Of a stretch of 64,000 bases of DNA, positions 1 through 10,529 are shown one piece after another. Under the pieces are notes generated by a model. That model did not search any database. It was not told the DNA's origin and was given only the letters and a program-made list of their open reading frames with translations. The position numbers and the translations under genes are program-made. This DNA is from Planktotalea sp. (GTDB lineage: Bacteria; Pseudomonadota; Alphaproteobacteria; Rhodobacterales; Rhodobacteraceae). The DNA lies in the NCBI RefSeq assembly GCF_018607995.1, contig NZ_JABBAL010000003.1, forward strand, positions 1-64,000, written 5' to 3'. The stretch's first letter is position 1, and every line of letters starts with the position of its first letter.

Positions 1-33
1 TAAGACGTGGGAGAGTAGGTCACCGCCAATCCC
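1..33 (+). rRNA. 5S rRNA, 3' end only
   Basis: The window opens with the conserved 3' arm of alphaproteobacterial 5S rRNA (GGGAGAGTAGGTCACCGCC and the bases just before it). The rest of the gene and presumably the 23S and 16S genes lie upstream of the window. The exact 3' end is estimated. No tRNA was recognised in the 120 bases that follow, although an initiator tRNA often follows 5S in related genomes. Confidence 0.85.
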
Positions 34-155
34 AGTAATCCAAATCTCTATGTACCGATGAACCTCCGTAACCTGCCACCCAATATAATTTCTGTAAAAA
101 AGGTTTCTTATGGAAATCTTGGTTCGATCATGTCAGATACTTAGCATGTCAAGTT

Positions 156-1493
156 GTGGACACAGTCATGGACCTTAGACAGCAACTTGAAATCATCCAG
201 AAAGCAATACAATACGCCACGCAAGGTTGTGAGCTCGCTAAAAGCTGGCTTTTAAGCCCGGCTGCGTGGTCACAATTCGCTATTCTAATTGCAGCGTATC
301 TTTTGGCGGTTTTTCTAACACGAAAACTACGGCCCTTTGCGGCACGATTGCTAACTCCTCAGGCCGAACAGCAAAACATCTTCGCTAAGGCACGACGCTT
401 TGTATTGATATTCACTCCGCTGTTTTTGCCACTTCTCGCTTATGGTCTGACAGGGCTGGGCGAGAGCGTGACACGCTCAATACTTGCAAGCGGCGAAGTC
501 ATCGCGTTCGGTAAGCGGGTCTTTCTATTCCTTGCAGCGTGCACCCTTGTAGATCGAATCACCAAGGACAGGCTTCTTAAGCTATTAGGCAAATTCGTTC
601 TTGTTCCGATGGCTGCTTGCCATGCTGTTGGACTGCTGGAATTCGCGGCAAACTTGGACATGATGGTTTTTCCATTGGGCAACCTGTCGTTCGCACTACT
701 CTTTTTGGTTAGATTTGCAGTCTTAGGTGGCATCATATTCTGGTTTGGACGTTGGTCCAACGATCAATCCTCGAGCTTTATAGCGAAGCAGGAAGAGATG
801 CGCCCTGCTACGCGCGAGTTGGCATCTAAGACTGCCGAGATCGTAATCTTTTGTGCGGCTTTCCTTGTTCTTATGAATATCATGGGTATTTCACTTACAT
901 CGCTTGCAGTTCTAGGGGGGGCGATTGGTGTTGGTCTTGGCTTTGGCCTACAGAAAACCGCATCCAATTTCATTTCTGGTGTCATCTTGCTGCTGGAAGG
1001 ACGGGCCACTATCGGGGACTACGTCGAACTTGATGGGGGCGAGGCTGGTACAATTGTTAAGATCACTGCACGCGTTGCGATTCTTGAGACATATGATGGT
1101 CGCTGGATTGTAGTTCCAAACGAGGATTTCATTACAACACGGGTTGTTTACCATTCAGATAGTGGATCAGCGAACCGTTATGAAGCTCCATTTTCTGCCA
1201 GTTATGATACCGATATCAATCTCGTTCCTGACATTGTGGAAAAGGCTGTCTCAAAACATCCCGAAGTATTGGCGGAGCCGTTCCGGCGGGATTGCGGACA
1301 ACGCAGTTTTGGTCACAGTGGTGTAAATTTCGCGGTAGAATTCTGGGTAAATGGCATTGATCATCGGCTCCATAATTTTACTTCGGATGTGTTGTTCATT
1401 GTTTGGAATGCGCTGAAAGAGAATGGGATCGAAATTCCTTATCTGCAACGCATTGTCGAACTCAAAGGCGAAATTCGCACAAGGGCCACATGA
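156..1493 (+). CDS. MscS-family mechanosensitive ion channel
   Basis: Predicted inner-membrane channel that opens under membrane tension to release solutes on hypo-osmotic shock. About four or five hydrophobic segments fill residues 35-260. They are followed by the pore-lining helix region (LAVLGGAIGVGLGFGLQ) and the beta domain with the GDYVE and VPNEDF motifs around residues 290-330, then a cytoplasmic alpha/beta tail. At 445 aa it is larger than E. coli MscS (286 aa), owing to extra N-terminal helices. The GTG at 156 is the longest start; an ATG at 168 is equally plausible, and neither has a clear ribosome site. The stop overlaps the next gene by 4 bp (ATGA). Confidence 0.85.
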   Translation: MDTVMDLRQQLEIIQKAIQYATQGCELAKSWLLSPAAWSQFAILIAAYLLAVFLTRKLRPFAARLLTPQAEQQNIFAKARRFVLIFTPLFLPLLAYGLTGLGESVTRSILASGEVIAFGKRVFLFLAACTLVDRITKDRLLKLLGKFVLVPMAACHAVGLLEFAANLDMMVFPLGNLSFALLFLVRFAVLGGIIFWFGRWSNDQSSSFIAKQEEMRPATRELASKTAEIVIFCAAFLVLMNIMGISLTSLAVLGGAIGVGLGFGLQKTASNFISGVILLLEGRATIGDYVELDGGEAGTIVKITARVAILETYDGRWIVVPNEDFITTRVVYHSDSGSANRYEAPFSASYDTDINLVPDIVEKAVSKHPEVLAEPFRRDCGQRSFGHSGVNFAVEFWVNGIDHRLHNFTSDVLFIVWNALKENGIEIPYLQRIVELKGEIRTRAT

Positions 1494-2680
1494 AGACAGC
1501 TATTGTCATTGGCGGCGGACCTGCAGGTTTGATGGCGGCGGACGAATTATCTCGCGCAGGCGCAGAGGTGATTGTGATCGAGGGCAAACCGTCCTTGGGC
1601 CGAAAATTCCTTATGGCTGGCAAGTCCGGGTTGAATTTGACGATGGACGAGGTTTTGTCCGCTTTCACCTCTCGTTATGAGGACGCAGAGCCATGGTTGC
1701 GCCCGATGTTGGATGACTTTGGCCCCCAACAGGTGATGTCTTTCGCCAACAATCTTGGACAAGAGGTGTTTACCGGCTCTTCAGGTCGCGTGTTTCCGAA
1801 AGCGATGAAGGCCTCACCGTTTTTGCGGGCCTGGATTGAGAGGCTTGTACAACGGGGTGTTACGGTCCGAACCAAATGGCTTTGGTCAGGTTGGGATGGG
1901 GATGCACTGGTTTTTGGAACGCCAGAAGGGCACCAAGCACTTAAGACCGATGTAGCGGTGTTCGCATTAGGTGGCAGCAGCTGGTCACATCTTGGATCTG
2001 ATGGGGCATGGGCGAAGGCCTTTACAGCTCAAGGCATAGATCTTAAGCAATTTGCTCCGTCAAACGCCGGTATAGCTGCTGAGTGGAGCGCGCATATGCA
2101 GCCCCATTTTGGCACCGCGCTAAAAGCTGTCGCATTCCGTTCCGGTCCATGTACGAGCCGTGGTGAGGCGGTCATCTCCCAGCAGGGTCTTGAAGGGGGG
2201 GGGATCTATTCTGTTTCGAATGGTGTGCGCGAAGGCCATGCGCTTTATGTTGATCTGAAACCTGATTGGACCCTTAACCGCGTCGCAGTGGCGCTTTCAA
2301 AACCGCGTGGCAAGTCGTCTTTCTCGAACCATTTGCGGCGTGCATTGAAATTACAAAAGCATGAACTCGCGTTGTTGAACGAATGGGCCTACCCTTTGCC
2401 GCAGGCCCCAAGCGAGTGTGCGAATGTAATCAAAAATCTAAAGCTGCATAACGCCAGGTTGCGCCCGATGGACGATGCAATCTCTACAAGTGGTGGCGTT
2501 TCTCGAGCTGCGCTTGATAAACATTTGATGCTCTTGAAAAAGGCCGGCACATTTTGTGCAGGCGAGATGCTAGATTGGGAGGCTCCAACTGGTGGCTATT
2601 TGCTTACCGCGTGTTTCGCGACTGGCCGCACCGCTGGACGCGGGGCGGCGCGTTATCTCGGGCTTACCCCAGCGCCCTAA
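1490..2680 (+). CDS. TIGR03862-type flavoprotein (HI0933/BaiN-like NAD(P)/FAD oxidoreductase)
   Basis: Predicted FAD-dependent oxidoreductase of the HI0933-like superfamily; its substrate is not known. The N-terminus has a Rossmann dinucleotide fold (IVIGGGPAGLMAADELS), followed by the family-typical KFLMAGKSGLNLT segment. Near the C-terminus there is a TSGGVSR motif and a final FAD-contact stretch (EMLDWEAPTGGYLL). The ATG at 1490 overlaps the stop of the MscS gene, suggesting translational coupling, and fits the family start better than the longer upstream frame. The 3' end overlaps the convergent GST gene by 17 bp. Confidence 0.85.
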   Translation: MKTAIVIGGGPAGLMAADELSRAGAEVIVIEGKPSLGRKFLMAGKSGLNLTMDEVLSAFTSRYEDAEPWLRPMLDDFGPQQVMSFANNLGQEVFTGSSGRVFPKAMKASPFLRAWIERLVQRGVTVRTKWLWSGWDGDALVFGTPEGHQALKTDVAVFALGGSSWSHLGSDGAWAKAFTAQGIDLKQFAPSNAGIAAEWSAHMQPHFGTALKAVAFRSGPCTSRGEAVISQQGLEGGGIYSVSNGVREGHALYVDLKPDWTLNRVAVALSKPRGKSSFSNHLRRALKLQKHELALLNEWAYPLPQAPSECANVIKNLKLHNARLRPMDDAISTSGGVSRAALDKHLMLLKKAGTFCAGEMLDWEAPTGGYLLTACFATGRTAGRGAARYLGLTPAP

Positions 2681-3251
2681 CGCGTTGAAATGCGGAGCGC
2701 GCGCGCATTTGTTTTGCATAGGCCTGCATTTTTTCACTCTCAAAGTCGAACTTGGCGCTGATCGACCAATTCAAGCAATGGGTTAGAATGATGTCGGCAA
2801 TCGTAAAGGTTTCACCAGCGGCGAAAGGCGTCGTAATCCGCTCCGCAAGCCGATTGACGTTGCGATTAAATTCCCATTTCAGCGAGTCTTTCACCGCAGG
2901 TACACGGCGGTCTTCTGGCAGGATAAAGCTGTGACGTGCGCCCGCCCACAGAACTGCGTCAATTTCATCAATAATCGCGTGGACCATTGCATCTTGCTGA
3001 CCACGTTCAACACTGCCAGCTGTCGCTAAAAGGACACCATGTTTGTCGGACAAATAGGTCATGATCGCAGTTGAATCGCTGATGGTCTGCCCATCCACGC
3101 GCAATGCAGGCACTTTTCCTGAAGGATACACAGCCGTCAGTGCAGAATCATGGGGCTTAACGGCAATCAATTCATAGGGTTCGCCCAGTTCTTCCAAGGC
3201 CCATAGCACACGAAAAGTGCGGCTCGCGATTGTTCCAAAAACTTCATACAT
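2664..3251 (-). CDS. Glutathione S-transferase family protein
   Basis: Cytosolic GST-like protein of 195 aa. Residues 1-75 form the thioredoxin-like domain, including the SGKVPAL and DSTAIMTYL segments that contact glutathione in the family. The rest is the all-helical C-terminal domain. The substrate cannot be predicted. It lies 19 bp after holA on the same strand, so it is probably the last gene of the leuS-lptE-holA transcript. Its 3' end overlaps the convergent flavoprotein gene. Confidence 0.82.
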   Translation of the reverse strand: MYEVFGTIASRTFRVLWALEELGEPYELIAVKPHDSALTAVYPSGKVPALRVDGQTISDSTAIMTYLSDKHGVLLATAGSVERGQQDAMVHAIIDEIDAVLWAGARHSFILPEDRRVPAVKDSLKWEFNRNVNRLAERITTPFAAGETFTIADIILTHCLNWSISAKFDFESEKMQAYAKQMRARSAFQRVRALG

Positions 3252-3270
3252 GCATAGATTTCCTTACAGT

Positions 3271-4296
3271 TTATTTGCGCGCCATCATGGCGAGGCGAAT
3301 GAGACAACGTTCCACAAGTGCCATCGCCGGGGCGTGTTGGCTGCCGCTTCTGAGTTTCAGATCCGTATCGACGATCAGGCTTAAAGCGGCCTCAAGATTA
3401 TAGATTCCCCATGCTTGTGCTTGTCGCAGCATTCGATCACGGCGCGGACCAAAAACTGGTGGTCGTAGTTTACCGATGCCTTGCGCAGCACCACCCGGAT
3501 CACTGGCAGCGGCGTAGAGCGTTTTGAAATGTCTGAGCGTTGCTATGCAGAGAGCGACAGGTTGCACACCTTGCGCTTGAAGCTTGCACATGATTGGCCC
3601 GATCTCTCCAGAGCGGGCTTCGGCCACGATGTTGATAACGTCATCGAGACCTGCCTCTGTCGAGGTGGGCGCGCAATTGGCGATGTCGTCGCTGGAGAGC
3701 GGTGTTGGATCATTTAGCTTGTAGAGTGCGAACTTTTCCAAAGTTTGTCGGAAATCACCGGGATCGAGGTCCTTTGATAAGGCTGTCAGATCATCCATGA
3801 CATCGCGTTCAGGCATTGTGATTTTGGCACGCGTAAGCTCTGCCTCAATCTCTCCGCGAGAAGGGGGATCGTCGTAGATACCAATCGCAAAGGCATTCGA
3901 ATGCCCCTCGAATAGTTTGCGCAGAGCAGAGCGTCCGTTCAGTTGCCCCGCGGTGACAACGATTTGCGCATCGCCATCGCGCCATTCCTCTAGCGCGGGT
4001 TCGATCACTTTGCTTAATCCGTCGCTCGCATCTTCAATAAAGGCAACACGTGGACCAGGAAAGAAGCTTTGCGCGGTCATCGCGTCGATCAAAGCCGCGG
4101 GGTCTTTGCGCAAGTCAGCCGCTGGAATACACGCAAGGCGCATTTCCTCTTTCCCCTTAGGGCCAATAAGCGCGGCAATAACTTGCTGGCGTTTCAGGGC
4201 AATCCGCATGGCATCGGGCCCGTAGATCAACAGTCCTGTTCTGCTCGCGTCCGGTTTGACGAAATAGCCAGATGCCTCGCGCGGGGACAGTTTCAT
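3271..4296 (-). CDS. holA: DNA polymerase III subunit delta
   Basis: Clamp-loader delta subunit, which opens the beta sliding clamp during replication. The 341-aa length and the order of an AAA-like N-terminal region, a lid and a helical C-terminal collar domain match HolA. The best anchors are the GLLIYGPDAMRI start region and the QSFFPGPRVAFIEDA segment; the family diverges strongly in primary sequence. The start codon overlaps the lptE stop by 4 bp, so the two genes are translationally coupled. This order (leuS, lptE, holA) is common in alphaproteobacteria. Confidence 0.88.
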   Translation of the reverse strand: MKLSPREASGYFVKPDASRTGLLIYGPDAMRIALKRQQVIAALIGPKGKEEMRLACIPAADLRKDPAALIDAMTAQSFFPGPRVAFIEDASDGLSKVIEPALEEWRDGDAQIVVTAGQLNGRSALRKLFEGHSNAFAIGIYDDPPSRGEIEAELTRAKITMPERDVMDDLTALSKDLDPGDFRQTLEKFALYKLNDPTPLSSDDIANCAPTSTEAGLDDVINIVAEARSGEIGPIMCKLQAQGVQPVALCIATLRHFKTLYAAASDPGGAAQGIGKLRPPVFGPRRDRMLRQAQAWGIYNLEAALSLIVDTDLKLRSGSQHAPAMALVERCLIRLAMMARK

Positions 4297-4790
4297 GGTA
4301 GCAGTTTAGGATCAATAAGGTGTAAACGATCAACAAGCTGGTCTGCGAGGACATTCATCAAATGCTCTTCCGATGCGCGTTCTGCCGCAAGGGATGTTGC
4401 CGTGTTTCCAGTGACCGAATAGCCAACGAAGTTAGAGAAACTGCCGCTATCGATATTCGCCTTGGTTGCGGAATTTTTCAACGTATAGCGCAATGTGCCA
4501 CGTCGATGGAGCCGCGTGGCGGCACCCGTCGCTGTGGTTCCAAGACCCGCTAGGCCGTGAGATACAATAACCGAAAGAGTCATTGGCGCGGGGTTTGCAC
4601 GGCCTAATCGCGTCTCAAGTCGACGAGTCAAAAGATACGTGTCTTTCGCTTCGGGCGCAGTTATGAAGATCTGCCCTTCCAGTTTTGATCCCGCCCCGTC
4701 CGGTGCGTAGACTGGCATGAAGTTGCAAGCGCTAGTGAGAAGCATAGCGGGCCCAGCCAATAAAAAATGTCTTCTTTTAAAGTACGACAT
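4293..4790 (-). CDS. lptE: LPS-assembly lipoprotein LptE
   Basis: Outer-membrane lipoprotein that plugs the LptD barrel and helps insert LPS. The N-terminus has RR, a hydrophobic stretch and a lipobox ending at Cys22 (LLTSAC), followed by FMPVYAP, a typical start of mature alphaproteobacterial LptE. The protein has 165 aa. Its 5' end overlaps leuS by 14 bp and its 3' end overlaps holA by 4 bp, placing it in one operon. The position directly after leuS supports the assignment more than the weakly conserved sequence does. Confidence 0.85.
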   Translation of the reverse strand: MSYFKRRHFLLAGPAMLLTSACNFMPVYAPDGAGSKLEGQIFITAPEAKDTYLLTRRLETRLGRANPAPMTLSVIVSHGLAGLGTTATGAATRLHRRGTLRYTLKNSATKANIDSGSFSNFVGYSVTGNTATSLAAERASEEHLMNVLADQLVDRLHLIDPKLLP

Positions 4791-7338
4791 TCACGATCCG
4801 CCCTGGAACAACAATCACCTTTTTAGGCGACGCCCCGTCAAGTGATCTCAGCACAGCATCATCGCTGAGCGCGATTTTTTCAACCTCTTCTTTGGACATG
4901 TCGGTTGGCACAGTGATTTCTGCGCGGCGTTTACCGTTGATTTGAATCGGCATGGTCACACTGTTTTCCACCAACATCGCCTCATCAGCGACGGGCCATG
5001 GAGCATTAATAATCAGCCCTTCGCCGCCCTGAAGCATCCAGATATCTTCCGCGAGGTGCGGCGTCATGGGTGCCATGAGCTGAGCAAGCGTCATGATTGC
5101 TTGCTTTTGTGCGGATTGGCTTGCTTTCGATTTGCTCAGTGTTGCTGTGAAACCATAAAGCTTAGCGATAGCCGCGTTGAAACCGAAGCTTTCAACACCT
5201 AGCGTCACATCACGAATGGCTTTGTGCATTTCGCGCAAAAGGTTTTCGTCGCTCGCGCCACTGGCGTCTTTGTCCATATCGGCGATCTTCTCGCAGAGCG
5301 ACCAAACGCGCCCCAAATGTTTGAACGATGCCTCCGCGCCAGAGGCGGTCCATTCGACGTCGCGCTCTGGCGGGGAGTCAGAGAGAACAAACCAACGCGC
5401 GGTATCAGCACCGAACGCGGAGATGATGTTCAAAGGATCAACAACGTTGTTCTTGGATTTCGACATCTTCGCAGATGGGATGATATCTACCTCAGAGCCG
5501 TCTTCCTTGAGAAACGCTTTGCCGTCTTTCAGATCGACTTGCTCGGGATAATAATAAACAGGACGTCCATTCTGTCCATCGCGTTTGTATATCGCGTGGG
5601 TCACCATTCCTTGTGTGAACAATGCATCGAACGGCTCAATCGCTTTTGCGGGCAGGTTGCCTGTGATCTTCATCGCGCGGGCGAAGAAGCGGGAGTAGAG
5701 CAGGTGGAGGATCGCATGCTCTATCCCGCCGATGTATTGATCGACGTTCATCCAGTAGTTTGCGTCTTCCAGATTAATGGGCGTTTCCGCATTGGGCGAG
5801 GTAAAGCGTGCGAAATACCATGAGCTGTCCACGAAAGTGTCCATAGTATCGGTTTCACGCTGCGCAGGGCTGCCGCAATTGGGGCAAGAGCAATTGCGCC
5901 ATGTAGGGTGACGATCCAGCGGATTGCCGGGTGTGTCGAAGGTTACATCATAAGGCAGCTCGATCGGCAGGTTCTCTTTCTTTTCAGGAACCACGCCGCA
6001 ATCAGAGCAATGCACAACAGGAATAGGGCAACCCCAATAGCGCTGACGCGACAGGCCCCAATCGCGCAGGCGGTATTTGGTGACGCCTTGGCCGATGCCG
6101 TTCTCTTCGCAAAATGCGATGGCGGCGTTGATCGCTTCATTGCCAGTCTGCCACTGCTCACCCGCGAACCCGCCGTTATAGAAAACCTTTTCTGTCTTCG
6201 CAGGAACGTAGGCTTTTTCCAAGTTGGGCGAAGCGTCCTCGGATGGCAAATATGTCGGCGTGATTGGCAGGGCGTATTTCGCAGCGAATTCAAAGTCGCG
6301 CTCGTCATGTGCAGGGCAGCCAAAGATCGCGCCCGTACCGTAATCCATCATGATAAAATTGGCGATGTAAACAGGCAGTTCCCAGCTTGTATCAAACGGA
6401 TGGCGCACGCGCAGACCAGTGTCGAAACCCATTTTTTCCGCTGTTTCGATCTCTTCCGCGGTGGTGCCACCTTTGCGGCAATCCTCATTGAACGCCAGCA
6501 TCTCGGCATTATCTATTTCAAGCTTTTTGGCGAGCGGATGGTCTGGTGAGATGCCAACGAAAGACGCACCATTCAGTGTGTCGGGGCGCGTCGTGTAAAC
6601 CTCGATGCGGTCATGGCCGTCAGGCGCCTCAATCGTAGAAAAAGTAAACTGTAAACCACGCGATTTTCCGATCCAGTTTTCCTGCATCAGCTTCACTTTG
6701 GCCGGCCAATTGTCCAAACCGTCCAAAGCGGAAAGCAATTCCTCGGAGTGATCTGAGATCTTGAAGAACCATTGTGTTAGCTCGCGTCGCTCCACTAACG
6801 CGCCAGAGCGCCAACCGCGGCCCGCTTCTACCTGCTCGTTGGCTAGAACCGTCATGTCGACTGGATCCCAGTTCACCACTGCGTTCTTGCGATAAACCAA
6901 ACCTTCGTCGAGGAAATCGAGGAACAGCGCTTGTTGCTGGCCGTAGTAATCGACATCGCAGGTCGCGAATTCGCGGGACCAGTCAATCGACAAGCCAAGC
7001 GGTTTCATTTGCTTGCGCATGTCTGCGATGTTGGAATAGGTCCAATCCTTAGGATGACCGCCAATCGCCATCGCGGCATTTTCCGCTGGCATACCGAATG
7101 CGTCCCAACCCATTGGATGCAAAACATTGTGGCCCGTGCTCATCTTATAGCGCGCGATCACATCGCCCATGGTGTAGTTGCGCACATGGCCCATGTGGAT
7201 GCGGCCTGACGGGTAGGGAAACATCTCCAAAACGAAGTATTTTGGCTTGCTCTCATCACGTTCGGCTTTGAAGGTGTTGGCGGTATTCCAAGCCTCCTGC
7301 CATTTCGCTTCGATGGTGGTGGCGTCATAGCGTTGCAT
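4777..7338 (-). CDS. leuS: Leucyl-tRNA synthetase
   Basis: Class Ia synthetase charging tRNA-Leu. The HIGH signature appears as HMGH within [16 protein letters not shown] near residue 45, and KMSKS appears as [10 protein letters not shown] around residue 615. A large editing domain (CP1) lies between them. A zinc-like Cys cluster (CSDCG, CSCPNCG) sits around residues 425-475. I chose the ATG at 7338 because AAGGA lies about ten bases upstream; an ATG at 7371 would add 11 residues but has no ribosome site. It is the first gene of the leuS-lptE-holA-GST run. Confidence 0.96.
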   Translation of the reverse strand: MQRYDATTIEAKWQEAWNTANTFKAERDESKPKYFVLEMFPYPSGRIHMGHVRNYTMGDVIARYKMSTGHNVLHPMGWDAFGMPAENAAMAIGGHPKDWTYSNIADMRKQMKPLGLSIDWSREFATCDVDYYGQQQALFLDFLDEGLVYRKNAVVNWDPVDMTVLANEQVEAGRGWRSGALVERRELTQWFFKISDHSEELLSALDGLDNWPAKVKLMQENWIGKSRGLQFTFSTIEAPDGHDRIEVYTTRPDTLNGASFVGISPDHPLAKKLEIDNAEMLAFNEDCRKGGTTAEEIETAEKMGFDTGLRVRHPFDTSWELPVYIANFIMMDYGTGAIFGCPAHDERDFEFAAKYALPITPTYLPSEDASPNLEKAYVPAKTEKVFYNGGFAGEQWQTGNEAINAAIAFCEENGIGQGVTKYRLRDWGLSRQRYWGCPIPVVHCSDCGVVPEKKENLPIELPYDVTFDTPGNPLDRHPTWRNCSCPNCGSPAQRETDTMDTFVDSSWYFARFTSPNAETPINLEDANYWMNVDQYIGGIEHAILHLLYSRFFARAMKITGNLPAKAIEPFDALFTQGMVTHAIYKRDGQNGRPVYYYPEQVDLKDGKAFLKEDGSEVDIIPSAKMSKSKNNVVDPLNIISAFGADTARWFVLSDSPPERDVEWTASGAEASFKHLGRVWSLCEKIADMDKDASGASDENLLREMHKAIRDVTLGVESFGFNAAIAKLYGFTATLSKSKASQSAQKQAIMTLAQLMAPMTPHLAEDIWMLQGGEGLIINAPWPVADEAMLVENSVTMPIQINGKRRAEITVPTDMSKEEVEKIALSDDAVLRSLDGASPKKVIVVPGRIVNVVL

Positions 7339-7498
7339 GAGCGTGATCCTTTTTGCGCGTGTTTGCGCCATAAAAACTGTTTCAAACCTGATATGCGATG
7401 GTCTTTAAAGCGTCCAGAGCCAAGACCTCCCAGAATTCGCCATTGGCGTGCCACATTGCTGTTTTTATAGTTACCAAAAAAAGAGCATGCCGTTTCAC

Positions 7499-8598
7499 AT
7501 GCAAATCCCTATTATCCAATAGAATTTTCCTGGTCAGTACAATCATTGGGCACTTGCTTTGGTTACGCAAGGGCATCAGGTGTTTTCACCAAAACCAAAG
7601 GTGGAGAAACGTACGGTCTGGAAGGGCCTGACCCTGTTCCCGTATCGGATCACGCGGTCATCCTCGAAAGATGTGCATCCTTGACTGTTGAATTTGGAAA
7701 CAAAAGTTATTCGTGAAGAGGCCTGTTATCGCCAAGAATTGACTATGAAAAACAAGGGGTTAGAGCCGTATGTCATTCTTGGTCATCACGGCTGGGGCGA
7801 ACCTATGTGCAGAAGGACGTGTGGCCGAATGCCAAATTGGGGCTCTACTGTAAGCTATATCATTTGGATTCGGGCGAGACAGTGAATTTTGACCCAGAGT
7901 TTTCGACCCCTGACTTGAGCGGCAATGCGCTTCGCTTGCGATTGCGTAATCTGAACAACGCGCTGCATTTTGATATTGGCGATACGGGGATAAGTTCGAC
8001 GCAGTTTCAAGCAGCGACGTTTCCAGAGCCGTTTCGCGACAAAATTAGCGTGATTCATGATGGTATTGATACGGAAACGGTGAAGCCCAACGCCGATGCA
8101 GTCTTGAAAATCTCGGACGATCTAAGTGTGACGCGGGATGATGAGGTCAGCTATGGCTCACGTCCGCCAAGTGGGAAAACTTGGAAGCAGATCTACATGG
8201 ATGAAGCGCGCGAGTAGATTTCTGACGAATATTGGGCGCGCGTGCATTTCATGGGGCGTGTGTCCTATGATGTGTTTTTGGCGATGACGCAGGTCAGCCG
8301 GTTGCACATGTATCTGACCTACCCGGTCGCTCTAAGCTGGTCGCTTTTGGAAGCGACGAGCATAGAATCAGCGATTCTCGCGTCTGATACAGCCCCAGGT
8401 CTGGAAGCGATTAAGCATGATGAGACTGGTTGGCTTACCGACTTCTTTGATGTGGGTGCGTTCGTTGAGAAAGCGAATGCGCTTTTGGAAGATAATGAGA
8501 CGCGCGCGCGACTTAGGAAGGCAGCACGTGATTTTGTTTTGAAACCTTATGATCTAAAGACCCAAAGTCTGCCTAAGCAGCTTGATTGGGTCTCTTAA
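7499..8598 (+). pseudogene. Degenerate group 1 glycosyltransferase (PF12000-type N-terminus)
   Basis: Relic of a GT4-like glycosyltransferase. The start reads MQIPIIQ-stop-NFPGQYNHWALAL, close to the family opening MxILFVHQNFPGQ. Lesions seen directly are: an in-frame TAG at 7520, a TGA at 7682, a frameshift near 7800, a TAG at 8215, and a missing middle of the acceptor/donor linker before YGSRPPSGKTWKQIY. The nucleotide-sugar binding half is still readable (SRLHMYLTYPVALSWSLLEA, then ASDTAP). It is on the opposite strand to the leuS and DUF3576 genes it separates, so it is probably an insertion that has since decayed. Confidence 0.85.
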
Positions 8599-8613
8599 TT
8601 GGCGGAGGCCTGA

Positions 8614-9093
8614 TTACAGACGACCGTCTGCAATACGCAATTGGCGTGCGCGTGCAAGGATCGCGTCCTCAACGGCGCGGGCTGTGCCAACGCTGACAGG
8701 GCCGTTCCGTGTTTGCATGGCAACATTCAAAGACCGTGCTTCAAGTGCAGGGTCATTCACCAAGATTGTCGCACGATATGCTCGTCCGCCGCCTGGTGGG
8801 CGACCATAGCCCGTTGTAATGACGCCAGAGAATGGATCGACGGATTCAACAGGCAAGAAGTTGAGAACCTCTAAGGACGCGTTCCATAGGTATTTGTTCA
8901 CTTGAACGTTGTTGTTCGCATCAGGTCGTTGAAGTACATCCCAGATCGAGCTGACATTCTGAGCGTCGTCAGCGTCGTTGGTATTTGCGGCACTTGCAGA
9001 CGAGCTGTTGCCAGAACTGAGACCATTACATCCCGCAAGAGCGATGCATGCCGTTGCGATGAAAAGAAGTCGAGCGGAGCGAATGTGTGTCAT
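8614..9093 (-). CDS. DUF3576 lipoprotein
   Basis: Predicted outer-membrane-associated lipoprotein of 159 aa and unknown function. The signal peptide ends at a lipobox with Cys22 (IALAGC). A Ser/Asn/Asp-rich linker follows to residue 48, then a conserved domain with SSIWDVLQ, VNKYLWNASLEVLNFLPVESVDP and GYGRPPGGGRAYRA stretches. This family normally sits directly before leuS in Rhodobacterales; here the glycosyltransferase relic separates the two. The 283-base gap upstream of its start is shared with the divergent porin gene. Confidence 0.85.
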   Translation of the reverse strand: MTHIRSARLLFIATACIALAGCNGLSSGNSSSASAANTNDADDAQNVSSIWDVLQRPDANNNVQVNKYLWNASLEVLNFLPVESVDPFSGVITTGYGRPPGGGRAYRATILVNDPALEARSLNVAMQTRNGPVSVGTARAVEDAILARARQLRIADGRL

Positions 9094-9376
9094 TTTCCTG
9101 CCTGAGCCTTTGTTTCCTTTGTCCTAAACCCGTCGATAGGTCGGGGCAAGTGTTTTCGCTTATATAACACTGCCACGGACTTTGCGAATATTGTCACCAA
9201 TCACAGCTTTTTGTTGGTGAGACCCACTGTGGCAAAGCTGCACCATTTCGCAGAGCTTTCTTGCGCCATGTTTTGGGAGGCTTGCAAAGTCACCACGAAA
9301 AGAGCGAAAAACCACATAGACCTAGTACGGATTCCCCGGAGCTAGGCACGAGAATAAAAACCCCGAGGGAAACAAA

Positions 9377-10207
9377 ATGAAAAATGTTCTTTTCGCAACG
9401 ACAGCTTTGATCGCAACAGCAGGCATCGCATCCGCTGACCTATCCGTAGGTGGCAACGCACACATGGGTGTTATATACAACGCTGGTGATGCGACAACTG
9501 ATGCTACAACTGACGTTATCCACAGTGTTCGCATAACTTTTGGCGCTTCTGTTGAAACAGATGCAGGTGTTGCATTTGGCGCGTCTGCGCGTATCACAGA
9601 GAGTGGCAATGGCAACAACGGTCAGTTGGAGCACAACCAGGTTAACATGACCTCCGGTGGCTTCACGTTGCGTGTTGGTGCAACACACGGCGCGATGCGC
9701 AACACCGCACGTGTAACAACATACCTCGGTTTCAACCGTGGTGGTGTCGTTGGCAATGACAACTCAATTGTTGGTGTACAAAACGACGGTGGAGACAACG
9801 TCTTGGTCATGTACAAAACGGGCGATTTGACTGTTGCAGCATCTACCGATGTTGGCGGCCTTGAGCAAGAAGTCGGTGTGGGCTACACAATGAACGGCTT
9901 TAACTTGGGCCTAGGTGTAAACACAGCTGATGGTTGGATGTTTAAGGCTGGTTACAGCGGCGGCAACTATGCAGCCAACCTCGGTCTAAACAGCGACAAT
10001 GACGCCGTACTCACGTTTTCTTACGATATCTCTGATGCAACGTCTCTTGCATTTGGTGCAGAGTTCAGCACTGACGGTGGTACAACCACTACAGATTACA
10101 TAGGCGCTCAGGTGTCACATGATCTTGGTGGTGCATCGCTTGTTGGTACAATTGGTCAGAACAATGACGTAACAGTTGCTGGTCTCGGTGTATCCTTCTC
10201 TTTCTAA
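9377..10207 (+). CDS. Outer-membrane porin (Gram-negative porin family)
   Basis: Predicted beta-barrel porin for passive diffusion. Residues 1-20 are a classic signal peptide ending TAGIASA before DLSVGG. Alternating hydrophobic strands and Gly/Asn/Thr-rich turns follow, and the C-terminus is GLGVSFSF with a final Phe as required for barrel assembly. At 276 aa it is a little shorter than typical Rhodobacter porins (about 300-330 aa). GAGGG about nine bases before the ATG is the ribosome site. Strongly biased codon choice (GGT, GCA, ACA) and a strong terminator just downstream suggest high expression as a single-gene unit. Confidence 0.85.
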   Translation: MKNVLFATTALIATAGIASADLSVGGNAHMGVIYNAGDATTDATTDVIHSVRITFGASVETDAGVAFGASARITESGNGNNGQLEHNQVNMTSGGFTLRVGATHGAMRNTARVTTYLGFNRGGVVGNDNSIVGVQNDGGDNVLVMYKTGDLTVAASTDVGGLEQEVGVGYTMNGFNLGLGVNTADGWMFKAGYSGGNYAANLGLNSDNDAVLTFSYDISDATSLAFGAEFSTDGGTTTTDYIGAQVSHDLGGASLVGTIGQNNDVTVAGLGVSFSF

Positions 10208-10231
10208 TCCAATTTGGATATGAAGTAAGGG

Positions 10232-10258
10232 AAAGAGCGGGCTTTGGTCCGCTCTTTT
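10232..10258 (+). terminator. Rho-independent terminator of the porin gene
   Basis: Stem AAAGAGCGG (10232-10240) pairs perfectly with CCGCTCTTT (10249-10257) around an eight-base loop and is followed by a short T run. It lies 24 bases after the porin stop. Confidence 0.85.
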
Positions 10259-10529
10259 CACGTTTTGGGTATGACTGTGTGTAAGAGCGTTACTAACTCT
10301 CCAACTACAGCGGCGTACTCAACTACAACACGGTGATAGGTGCGCTCTGGTTTGTTGCCATATGATGGTTATTGTTGGGGCTGGATGTGTTGCTTATCTC
10401 AACTCAGTTACAGAGCACTTGCTTGAGTCTGAGCGCAAAGGATTACGTTTGGCATTGATACAATGCGCGAACAATTGATAGCTTGATATTTACCCTGTGT
10501 AGATCGTAACCACGTTGCGCTCGTAGATG

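Noticed and set aside
34..155. Initiator tRNA after the 5S rRNA
   Set aside because: No cloverleaf or conserved T-arm (GGTTCGAATCC type) is found; a GGTTCGATC string at 121 lacks matching arms.
5908..6549. 213-aa plus-strand ORF inside leuS
   Set aside because: Antisense shadow of leuS; composition mirrors its codons, and no domain was recognised.
7688..8217. Two short plus-strand genes before the DUF3576 gene
   Set aside because: They are pieces of a single broken glycosyltransferase rather than separate genes.
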